Program-made: the position numbers and the translations under genes
Notes under the pieces: model-generated
What the model was told of the DNA's origin: nothing
The model's input: the letters and a program-made list of their open reading frames with translations, nothing else
The model's database searches: none
Shown: one piece after another, positions 1 to 4,844 of the stretch
How positions within the stretch are numbered: the first letter of the stretch is position 1
Layout of the letters: the number at the start of each line of letters is the position of its first letter
NCBI GenBank assembly: GCA_016931435.1
Contig: JAFGET010000044.1
Location: forward strand, 1-6,051
Length of the DNA: 6,051 bases
Reading direction: 5' to 3'
Source of the DNA: Candidatus Omnitrophota bacterium
GTDB taxonomy: Bacteria; Omnitrophota; Gorgyraeia; Gygaellales; Profunditerraquicolaceae

Positions 1-731
1 TCCGCGCCCATGCCGGCGACATCGCCCACATTATCTCCCACGTTATCAGCAATGACCGCGGGATTTCGCGGGTCATCTTCGGGGATACCGGCTTCGACCT
101 TACCTACTAAATCCGCTCCCACATCCGCTGCCTTGGTGAAAATACCCCCTCCCACGCGGGCAAAAAGCGCCTGGAAACTGGCGCCCATGCCAAAACACAA
201 CATGGTAGAAGTGATCGCGCCGATCTTATCAATACCCGCAGGAAGCGGGTGCGCCGAATAATACCAATTAAGAAAATAATACCATATACTTAGATCCAAT
301 AACCCCAGCCCGACCACAGTCAAGCCCATCACCGCTCCGCTTGAAAAAGCCACGCGTAAACCGGAATTTAGACTTTTTATAGCCGCGGCTGCGGTGCGGT
401 TTGAAGATTCCGTGGCAATGGTCATCCCGATAAAACCGGAAAGCCCTGAGAAAAAACCTCCGGTCAAAAAAGCAAAAGGGACAAAAATCGGCAGATAATT
501 CTTGAAAGACAAGAATAAAAGGATCACCAGGACGACCGCAAAAAATAAAGATACACCCAGATACTGCCTTTTAAGATAAGCCCTGGCGCCGACTTTTACC
601 GCCTGGGCGATTTCCTGCATCTTATCGCTGCCCTTATCTCTTCTTAAGATAGAAATAACAAGGTAAGCCGCAAAACTCAAAGCCAATATAGATCCCGCCG
701 GTGCCAGCCATAATAAATCAACCTGTTGCAT
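1..731 (-). CDS. hppA: Membrane-bound pyrophosphatase (ion-pumping), N-terminal part
   Basis: Integral membrane enzyme that hydrolyses cytoplasmic pyrophosphate and uses the energy to pump H+ or Na+ out of the cytoplasm. The first 243 residues are visible of a family usually about 650-800 long; the gene runs off the left edge. I translated the frame by hand and it is open throughout. Residues 7-30, 58-76, 82-103 and 126-146 are hydrophobic membrane segments. The family's substrate-binding signature is clear: DVGADLVGKVE at 203-213, PEDDPRNPA at 217-225 and ADNVGDNVGD at 228-237, whose Asp and Lys residues bind Mg-pyrophosphate. The ATG at 729-731 has a strong Shine-Dalgarno. The residues that separate K+-dependent from K+-independent, and Na+ from H+ pumps, lie beyond the window, so the ion is undetermined. 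The gene follows dnaB in the same direction after 81 nt that contain a stem-loop. Family assignment is very secure. Confidence 0.97.
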   Translation of the reverse strand, partial: MQQVDLLWLAPAGSILALSFAAYLVISILRRDKGSDKMQEIAQAVKVGARAYLKRQYLGVSLFFAVVLVILLFLSFKNYLPIFVPFAFLTGGFFSGLSGFIGMTIATESSNRTAAAAIKSLNSGLRVAFSSGAVMGLTVVGLGLLDLSIWYYFLNWYYSAHPLPAGIDKIGAITSTMLCFGMGASFQALFARVGGGIFTKAADVGADLVGKVEAGIPEDDPRNPAVIADNVGDNVGDVAGMGA

Positions 732-736
732 CTAAA

Positions 737-744
737 CTCCTCCT
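737..744 (-). promoter_or_regulatory. Ribosome binding site of hppA
   Basis: The minus strand reads AGGAGGAG five bases before the hppA ATG at 731. This near-perfect Shine-Dalgarno fixes the start and is among the strongest in the window. It suggests that hppA is translated independently of dnaB rather than by coupling. Confidence 0.85.
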
Positions 745-756
745 GATATTTAGAAA

Positions 757-803
757 TCCCGCCCCTGTAACGATGTCAAAATATGGGCTTTACAGTGGCG
801 GGA
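757..803 (-). other. GC-rich stem-loop between dnaB and hppA
   Basis: Positions 757-770 and 790-803 are inverted repeats. On the minus-strand RNA, UCCCGCCACUGUAA pairs with UUACAGGGGCGGGA in 13 of 14 positions, with a single A/G mismatch, around a 19-nt loop. It starts 9 nt after the dnaB stop and ends 12 nt before the hppA Shine-Dalgarno. The sequence after the stem is only moderately U-rich (AUUUCUAAAUAU), so a classical Rho-independent terminator is possible but imperfect. An attenuator, an mRNA-stabilising 3' end for dnaB or an RNA-processing site would fit equally well. The hairpin is seen directly; its role is inferred. Confidence 0.65.
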
Positions 804-812
804 CCTCGATAA

Positions 813-2147
813 TTATTCGATACGCGCGATGTTTTCAAAACGCGTATATTCCTTGATAAAAGCCAATTTCAGCGAACCTACCGGGCCATTACGCTGCTTA
901 GCGATAATGATCTCGGAAATCCCCTGATTGTCGGGGGTAGGATTATAATATTCTTCTCTCAATATCAAGACCACGACATCGGCGTCTTGTTCTATCGCCC
1001 CGGATTCGCGCAGATCCGAAAGTTGAGGCCTGTGGTCAGTGCGCGATTCAACCGCGCGCGATAACTGGCTGATAGCGATGATCGGAACATTCAGTTCGCG
1101 CGCGAGGGCTTTTAAGGAACGGGAAATATTGGAGATCTCCTGCTGCCTGTTTTCATCGCCGGTTGCCCCGCGCATAAGCTGCAGGTAGTCTAGAATGATC
1201 AATTTGATATCCTGCTGGGCCTTGATACGGCGGGCCTTAGCGCGTAATTCCATGACTGAGATAGCGGGCGTATCATCGATAAATATCGGGGCCTCAGAAA
1301 GTTTCCCTGCCGCCGCGGTCAAGCGCGGCCAATCCGAAGGGGAAAGGTAGCCGGTCCTGACCTTATGCGCGTCTACCTTAGCGTGCGAGCAAAGCATCCT
1401 CTGCACAAGCTGCTCTTTAGACATTTCAAGGCTAAAAAAAACTACCGGGGCCTTTTCTACTACCCCGGCATATTCGGCTACGCCTAAGGCAAAAGCGCTT
1501 TTGCCCATCGAAGGCCTGCCCGCCACAATGATCAGATCGGAAGGCTGTAACCCCGCGGTCTTGATATCAAAATCTATGTATCCGGTAGGGACCCCGGTGA
1601 CATGCGCTTTTTTCTGATAAAGCGTATCGATAGTCTCGATGCTGTCCTTGATCACTTCCTTTAAATGCGCGTAACTTGATCCGGGTTTTCTGTCGCGGAC
1701 TTCAAAGATCAGCTTTTCCGCGTTATCCACAAGCTCATCGACATTCCCTTCGCTTTCATAACAGAGGGAGACTATTTGCGTGGAACTTGAGATCAGGCTC
1801 CTTAAAATACTTTTTTCTTTGACGATCCCTACATAATGATTGATATTTGCGGATGTGGGGACGGAATTGACGATAGCGGTAAGCGAGCTTGCGCCGCCGA
1901 TCTCCTCAAGGGCGCTTTTTCTTTTAAGCTCGTTGGTAAGAGTAACAAGGTCTATGGCCTTGTTGGAATTATAAAGGTCTAAGATCGCTTCGAATATCTT
2001 CCTGTGGCTTTCTTTGTAAAAAGATTCCCTGTCCAGCCTCTCGATAGCGCAGGCAACGGCGTTTTCATCCATAAGCATGGAGCCTAAAACAGCCGTTTCT
2101 GCTTCCAGGTTCTGCGGCGGGAGTTTGTCTAATACGGTATTGGGCAC
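813..2147 (-). CDS. dnaB: Replicative DNA helicase DnaB
   Basis: Hexameric ATP-driven 5'-3' helicase that unwinds DNA at the replication fork and recruits primase. At 444 residues it has normal length and no intein. The N-terminal primase-interacting domain spans about 10-150 (PPQNLEAETAVLGSML at 10-25), followed by a linker and the RecA-like motor from about 180. Walker A is GRPSMGKS at 210-217, the catalytic Glu is in FSLEMS (E241), and Walker B is LIILDYLQLM at 316-325. The motif DLRESGAIEQDAD lies at 378-390 and the arginine-finger region KQRNGPVG at 417-424. The start is a GTG at 2145-2147; an in-frame TGA lies 9 nt upstream, and the next ATG would remove conserved residues. The only Shine-Dalgarno-like sequence is a GAG 8 nt upstream, at the edge of the heptamer repeat at 2159-2242. 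The gene lies between rplI and hppA; rplI-dnaB adjacency is widespread in bacteria. Confidence 0.98.
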   Translation of the reverse strand: MPNTVLDKLPPQNLEAETAVLGSMLMDENAVACAIERLDRESFYKESHRKIFEAILDLYNSNKAIDLVTLTNELKRKSALEEIGGASSLTAIVNSVPTSANINHYVGIVKEKSILRSLISSSTQIVSLCYESEGNVDELVDNAEKLIFEVRDRKPGSSYAHLKEVIKDSIETIDTLYQKKAHVTGVPTGYIDFDIKTAGLQPSDLIIVAGRPSMGKSAFALGVAEYAGVVEKAPVVFFSLEMSKEQLVQRMLCSHAKVDAHKVRTGYLSPSDWPRLTAAAGKLSEAPIFIDDTPAISVMELRAKARRIKAQQDIKLIILDYLQLMRGATGDENRQQEISNISRSLKALARELNVPIIAISQLSRAVESRTDHRPQLSDLRESGAIEQDADVVVLILREEYYNPTPDNQGISEIIIAKQRNGPVGSLKLAFIKEYTRFENIARIE

Positions 2148-2158
2148 TTGATCAACTC

Positions 2159-2242
2159 AAAAGTAAAAACGTAAAAGTTAAAAGTACAATTAAAAACTTT
2201 TTAATTTTTCCTTGTGCTTTTACCTTTTTACTTTTTACTTTT
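2159..2242. repeat. Inverted pair of heptamer arrays between rplI and dnaB
   Basis: On the plus strand the left arm (2159-2186) is four consecutive heptamers: AAAAGTA, AAAACGT, AAAAGTT, AAAAGTA. The right arm (2215-2242) is four heptamers in reverse orientation; read on the minus strand they are AAAAGTA, AAAAGTA, AAAAGGT, AAAAGCA. Each arm is exactly 28 nt. The centre (2187-2214) contains the perfect palindrome TTAAAAACTTTTTAA at 2190-2204. The arms can therefore fold into a long imperfect A/U-rich hairpin in the transcript. The element fills nearly the whole space between the rplI stop (2246) and the dnaB start (2147). It is related to the element at 2700-2757. The periodicity and symmetry are seen directly; a role as attenuator, weak terminator or mobile repeat is inference. 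Confidence 0.85.
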
Positions 2243-2245
2243 GCC

Positions 2246-2689
2246 TTATTTTTTTACGATCCAGACCTTGATGTTTGCGGAGACTTCGGGATGCAGTTTT
2301 ATCGGCACCTCATATATTCCCAGAGCCTTGATCGGCTCGTTCAAAAGAATCGCGTTTTTATTTATGTCGAATCCTTCTTCTTTCAAAGCCTTCTCCAGCT
2401 CAAGTTGCGTGACGCTTCCGTAAAGCTTGTCTTCTTCTTTAGTCAAGACCGGGATAGTCAAAGAAAGATTCTTTAATTTTTCGACTATTTGCTCCGCGGA
2501 CTTTTTAGTCTTTTCCAGCTGCATAGACTTAGACTGTTTTTCTTCTTCCAATTTTTTTAGGTTTTTTTCTGTCTTTAACACAGCCAGGCCGTTAGGCATA
2601 AGAAAATTACGCGCAAAGCCGTCTTTTACTTTTATTACCTGCCCGGCCTTACCTACCCTGTCAACATCTTGCTTCAATATAACTTCCAT
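2246..2689 (-). CDS. rplI: 50S ribosomal protein L9
   Basis: Elongated protein of the large subunit that binds 23S rRNA domain V near the L1 stalk and influences translational fidelity. With the ATG at 2687-2689 it is 147 residues, the usual length, and begins MEVILKQDVDRVGKAGQVIK in the family's typical way. The N-terminal RNA-binding domain contains the signature GQVIKVKDGFARNFLMP at 16-32. A long lysine/glutamate-rich connecting helix runs from about 41 to 75, and the C-terminal domain from about 78 to 147 (LTIPVLTKEEDKLYGSVT). A TTG at 2699-2701 would add four residues without family support. A GAG 7 nt upstream of the ATG is the only Shine-Dalgarno-like sequence and lies at the edge of the heptamer repeat 2700-2757. 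The gene is flanked on both sides by related repeats and follows rpsR, as in many bacteria. Confidence 0.97.
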   Translation of the reverse strand: MEVILKQDVDRVGKAGQVIKVKDGFARNFLMPNGLAVLKTEKNLKKLEEEKQSKSMQLEKTKKSAEQIVEKLKNLSLTIPVLTKEEDKLYGSVTQLELEKALKEEGFDINKNAILLNEPIKALGIYEVPIKLHPEVSANIKVWIVKK

Positions 2690-2699
2690 ATTTAAACTC

Positions 2700-2757
2700 A
2701 AAAGTCAAAACGCAAAAGGCAAAATTCTGCCTTTTTACGTTTTTTCTTTTGCCTTTT
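2700..2757. repeat. Inverted pair of heptamer arrays between rpsR and rplI
   Basis: The left arm (2700-2727, plus strand) is four consecutive heptamers: AAAAGTC, AAAACGC, AAAAGGC, AAAATTC. The right arm (2729-2757), read on the minus strand, is AAAAGGC, AAAAGAA, AAAACGT and an 8-nt unit AAAAAGGC. The arms are inverted relative to each other. The most stable core pairs AAAACGCAAAAGGC (2707-2720) with GCCTTTTTACGTTTT (2729-2743), leaving one bulged T and an 8-nt loop. It begins at the rpsR stop codon and ends 10 nt before the rplI ATG. It shares the plus-strand flank AACTCAAAAGT (2695-2705) with the element at 2154-2164. An AAAAGGCA/TGCCTTTT stem with flanking T-runs could act as a weak terminator on either strand. 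Confidence 0.85.
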
Positions 2758-2758
2758 A

Positions 2759-3034
2759 CTATATTCTCACGTAAGGCAACAGCGATATAAACCTTGCCTT
2801 TTTGATCGCCTCGGTTATCCTTCTTTGATGCCTGGCGCAATTTCCCGATGAACGCACGGAAATGATCTTGCCCCTTTCCCTGATAAAGCCTTCCAGCATC
2901 TTCACATCTTTATAATCGATGGTCCTGTTCTTGTCCTGGCAAAAACGGCAGAATTTTTTTCTTAAAGAAAAAGCCCTGTCCTGTCTCCTGCCTTTAAATT
3001 TACCCTTAAACGGCTTCTTTGTATCCACTTTCAT
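2759..3034 (-). CDS. rpsR: 30S ribosomal protein S18 (zinc-ribbon form)
   Basis: Small-subunit protein that pairs with S6 on the 30S platform and binds 16S rRNA. It is 91 residues from the ATG at 3032-3034, with a basic N-terminal tail and the conserved core YKDVKMLEGFIRERGKI at 41-57 and ARHQRRITEAIKKARFISLL at 67-86. Cys29, Cys32, Cys66 and His69 form a CxxC...CxxH set, so this is the zinc-binding (C+) version; many bacteria keep a C- version or both. The frame stays open 54 nt upstream, but that segment overlaps ssb and has no family similarity. A GAGG at 3044-3047 serves as Shine-Dalgarno. The first 29 nt overlap the 3' end of ssb, which suggests translational coupling. The stop codon abuts the heptamer repeat 2700-2757. 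Confidence 0.97.
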   Translation of the reverse strand: MKVDTKKPFKGKFKGRRQDRAFSLRKKFCRFCQDKNRTIDYKDVKMLEGFIRERGKIISVRSSGNCARHQRRITEAIKKARFISLLPYVRI

Positions 3035-3464
3035 TAAGATTATCCTCGCTTTCCTGCAACCAAGTATTCTCTGTGGAACCGCTAACATCCTGGATCTGTT
3101 CTTGCGGCGCGGTTTCGGCAGGCCTATTGCCAGAACCTGTGCCTAAAAACTGCACGCGCTCAGCCCTCACCTCAATAACATTCCTTTTCTGCCCGGAATT
3201 ATCTTCAAAGCTGCGCGACTGGAGCCGGCCTTCTATAAATACGGGGCTGCCCTTATGCAGGTACTGATTGCAGGCCTCCGCCTGCTTATCCCAGACTACT
3301 GCCGTGACAAAACAAACCTCTTCTTTTTGTTCCTGGTTTCTGTCCTTAAACCTTCTATTGACCGCAAGGCGCAGGTTTACTACAGCCACCCCCTGCGGCG
3401 TATAGCGCAATTCCGGATCCCTGGTCAAATTACCCATCAGTAAAACTTTATTAAAATTTGCCAT
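3006..3464 (-). CDS. ssb: Single-stranded DNA-binding protein
   Basis: Coats single-stranded DNA during replication and repair, normally as a tetramer, and recruits partners through its C-terminal tip. The protein is 152 residues from the ATG at 3462-3464, which follows GGGGAG at 3470-3475. The OB fold covers about 1-108, with MANFNKVLLMGNLTRDPELR at 1-20, TPQG at 22-25, VVWDKQAE at 56-63, and GSPVFIEGRLQSRSFED at 72-88. A short Gln/Glu/Ser-rich linker follows. The C-terminus is odd: it ends ESEDNLNESGYKEAV instead of the usual acidic tip ending in Pro-Phe (DDDIPF-like). Its last nine residues are encoded inside the start of rpsR in another frame. The linker is also short. A lost stop codon and tip, a lineage-specific tip, or a sequence error could each explain this. 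The position between rpsF and rpsR is standard for many bacteria. Confidence 0.96.
   Translation of the reverse strand: MANFNKVLLMGNLTRDPELRYTPQGVAVVNLRLAVNRRFKDRNQEQKEEVCFVTAVVWDKQAEACNQYLHKGSPVFIEGRLQSRSFEDNSGQKRNVIEVRAERVQFLGTGSGNRPAETAPQEQIQDVSGSTENTWLQESEDNLNESGYKEAV
3044..3047 (-). promoter_or_regulatory. Ribosome binding site of rpsR inside the ssb tail
   Basis: The minus strand reads GCGAGGATAATCTTAATG; GAGG lies 9 nt before the rpsR ATG. The same bases form the Glu-Asp codons of the acidic SSB C-terminus, so ribosomes finishing ssb must pass over the rpsR initiation site. This fixes the rpsR start at 3034. Confidence 0.7.
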
Positions 3465-3486
3465 CTCTTCTCCCCTTAAAACCCAG

Positions 3487-3795
3487 TTACCGGCCGAGTA
3501 TAAGCAGAACAACTATAAAAATACCTATGACCAAAAAAATCGTTCCCCACTTGAGCCTTTTTTTCGGATTGTTGACGATATGTTCGTCAAAATTCACCAT
3601 CTTATCTAAAAAAACCCGGATAGCATGACCTAAATTGATGATTATTTTATCCGCGTTAAAACGCCTGTCTAATATTTTCTTAACAAAAGACAATACTCTG
3701 GCGCCGGTCAAAAGATCCAACGCCACTAAAAAGCTCAATACGCAACCGGTAATGGCGGCAATCGTCATAATATTTCCAAAGACTATCTCATCCAT
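3487..3795 (-). CDS. Small two-helix membrane protein, function unknown
   Basis: I do not recognise this family. From the ATG at 3793-3795 the protein is 102 residues. Residues about 7-30 form one hydrophobic segment (FGNIMTIAAITGCVLSFLVA) and 84-100 a second, very hydrophobic one that ends two residues before the C-terminus. Between them lies a mainly basic, partly amphipathic stretch of about 50 residues (VKKILDRRFNADK, then NNPKKRLKW just before the second helix). The positive-inside rule therefore suggests that the loop is cytoplasmic and both ends face outward. The ATG is chosen because AGGGAGGG lies 5 nt upstream; an in-frame TTG at 3841-3843 would add 16 residues but has no Shine-Dalgarno. 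It lies 22 nt upstream of ssb and 52 nt after rpsF, inside a co-directional ribosomal cluster, so it is probably co-transcribed. No enzymatic motif is visible. Confidence 0.8.
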   Translation of the reverse strand: MDEIVFGNIMTIAAITGCVLSFLVALDLLTGARVLSFVKKILDRRFNADKIIINLGHAIRVFLDKMVNFDEHIVNNPKKRLKWGTIFLVIGIFIVVLLILGR

Positions 3796-3800
3796 AATCA

Positions 3801-3808
3801 CCCTCCCT
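3801..3808 (-). promoter_or_regulatory. Ribosome binding site of the small membrane protein
   Basis: AGGGAGGG on the minus strand, 5 nt before the ATG at 3795. It is a strong Shine-Dalgarno and decides the start of this unrecognised gene against the upstream in-frame TTG. Confidence 0.75.
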
Positions 3809-3847
3809 GTCAGCGCCTTTTCAAACAAATCCTTATTTGACAAGGCA

Positions 3848-4135
3848 CTAGTTAATAGCGCTAACCAATACCCTCAATATCCCTTCATTTAATTTGTAGG
3901 CGTGGCGGATCTTTACGATCTCTGAAGGAGCAATATCAAAATTCATCAAATAGTATACCCCTTCTTGGAATTTTTTTATAGGAAAATAGAGTTTTCTCCT
4001 TTCTTCCCATACTGCCGCCTGAGTTACGGAACCGTTATTTTTGGTCACTTCTTCTTTGATCTGGCTGAATAAGGCGTTCTTTTCATCCTCCGGCAGATCC
4101 GGCCTGAGAATAAACATTGCTTCGTATTTTTTCAT
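3848..4135 (-). CDS. rpsF: 30S ribosomal protein S6
   Basis: Platform protein of the small subunit that forms a heterodimer with S18 before binding 16S rRNA. At 95 residues it has the family's normal length and no C-terminal glutamate-rich tail of the E. coli type. It begins MKKYEAMFILRPDLPEDE, has the conserved WEERRKLYFPIKKFQEGVYY at 43-62, and ends with the typical KLNEGILRVLV at 81-91. The ATG at 4133-4135 is preceded by GGAGA at 4141-4145 with 5 nt spacing. It stands at the head of the rpsF-orf-ssb-rpsR-rplI set, 42 nt after pth. I saw no convincing S6:S18-binding leader in that short gap, so autoregulation of the known type is not supported here. Confidence 0.97.
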   Translation of the reverse strand: MKKYEAMFILRPDLPEDEKNALFSQIKEEVTKNNGSVTQAAVWEERRKLYFPIKKFQEGVYYLMNFDIAPSEIVKIRHAYKLNEGILRVLVSAIN

Positions 4136-4177
4136 TCTTTTCTCCGTATAAAAAACTACCCGATAAATTTAAGGCTG

Positions 4178-4813
4178 TCATTTCTTTACGCCGTTAAATC
4201 TATTCATGCACTTTTCTATTCCTTCACCGACCCAGCACATACAACAATCTACTGCCCGGGCTAATACTTCTTTTATCGCCTCTCTTTCTTTTCTCTGGAA
4301 AGGCGATAAAACGTATTTAACTATTTCGCTGTCTTCCCGATCTGGCCCGAGCCCATACCGGTTGCCATCAGATATCCGCTGTTCAGCACGTAATCGGTGC
4401 GCAGGCCTGCCTATTCCTATGCGCAGGCGGTTAAAATCATCGCTACCTAGCGCATCAATGATGGACCGTAGCCCCCTATGCCCTCCGCAAGAGCCTTGCG
4501 GTTTGATCCTCAGAGACCCGAGCCCAAGGTCCATATCGTCGCATACTATCAAAAGATCGTCTGGATCTATTTTGTGCCTTTTGACCAGGCTATATACCGC
4601 GCTTCCGGAAAGATTCATATAAGTAAGCGGCATGGCTAATATCAGGTTTTCGCCGCCTACCTTAAGTCTGGCGCTTAAGCAGAACGAATACTTTTCTTTT
4701 TTAAACGCGGCTCTAAGATCTTCAGCTAAAGACCGTATAACCGCAAAACCGATATTGTGCCGAGAGCCTTCGTATTCTTTCCCGGGATTACCTAAGCCTA
4801 CGATCAACTTCAT
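4178..4813 (-). CDS. pth: Peptidyl-tRNA hydrolase
   Basis: Cytoplasmic esterase that releases peptides from peptidyl-tRNAs dropped by stalled ribosomes and recycles the tRNA. It has 211 residues, slightly long for a family of about 185-195. Conserved parts are MKLIVGLGNPGKEYEGSRHN at 1-20 (Asn9 and catalytic His19), MPLTYMNLSG at 61-70, CDDMDLGLGS at 91-100 (Asp92 supports the His) and GGHRGLRSI at 110-118. In that last motif the Asn equivalent to E. coli Asn114 is Arg113. Residues 138-163, between RIGIGRP and IVKYVLSPF, are about 20 residues longer than in E. coli. The start is the ATG at 4811-4813; AAGG lies directly against it, so the Shine-Dalgarno is poor. An in-frame TTG at 4826-4828 is a weaker alternative. 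The gene lies 31 nt after rplY; rplY-pth adjacency is common. Confidence 0.96.
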   Translation of the reverse strand: MKLIVGLGNPGKEYEGSRHNIGFAVIRSLAEDLRAAFKKEKYSFCLSARLKVGGENLILAMPLTYMNLSGSAVYSLVKRHKIDPDDLLIVCDDMDLGLGSLRIKPQGSCGGHRGLRSIIDALGSDDFNRLRIGIGRPAHRLRAEQRISDGNRYGLGPDREDSEIVKYVLSPFQRKEREAIKEVLARAVDCCMCWVGEGIEKCMNRFNGVKK

Positions 4814-4844
4814 CCTTGAGGTTACCAAAAGAACAGTCTCTTGA

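Noticed and set aside
10..261. Open frame on the plus strand opposite hppA
   Set aside because: It lies wholly antisense to the strongly conserved pyrophosphatase signature, has a low-complexity Ser/Pro/Thr composition and no Shine-Dalgarno; it is a shadow frame.
2148..2214. Sigma-70 promoter within the first heptamer element
   Set aside because: TTGTAC and T-rich stretches occur, but no -10-like hexamer sits at a suitable distance; A/T-rich repeats give such matches by chance.
3035..3088. 18-residue N-terminal extension of S18
   Set aside because: The segment overlaps the ssb tail and has no S18 similarity; the ATG at 3034 has a correctly spaced GAGG.
3465..3512. 16-residue N-terminal extension of SSB
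   Set aside because: SSB proteins start at the MANFNKV-like segment, and GGGGAG precedes the ATG at 3464; the extension would overlap the preceding gene's stop region.
3796..3847. Start of the small membrane protein at the TTG at 3841-3843
   Set aside because: It is in frame but has no Shine-Dalgarno; the ATG at 3795 has a strong one, and the extension is not hydrophobic or otherwise recognisable.
4136..4177. S6:S18-binding leader upstream of rpsF
   Set aside because: The gap is 42 nt and I could not find the CCG-bulge stem that defines the known motif.
4333..4356. Resemblance to a sequencing adapter (AGATCGGGAAGA on the minus strand; also AGATCGGAAGG near 1535)
   Set aside because: Matches are short and imperfect, and both lie inside intact reading frames with conserved protein sequence on either side, so adapter contamination is unlikely.
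4206..4622. 138-codon open frame on the plus strand opposite pth
   Set aside because: It is antisense to a conserved Pth and its composition reflects the reverse complement of that gene; no family features are visible.
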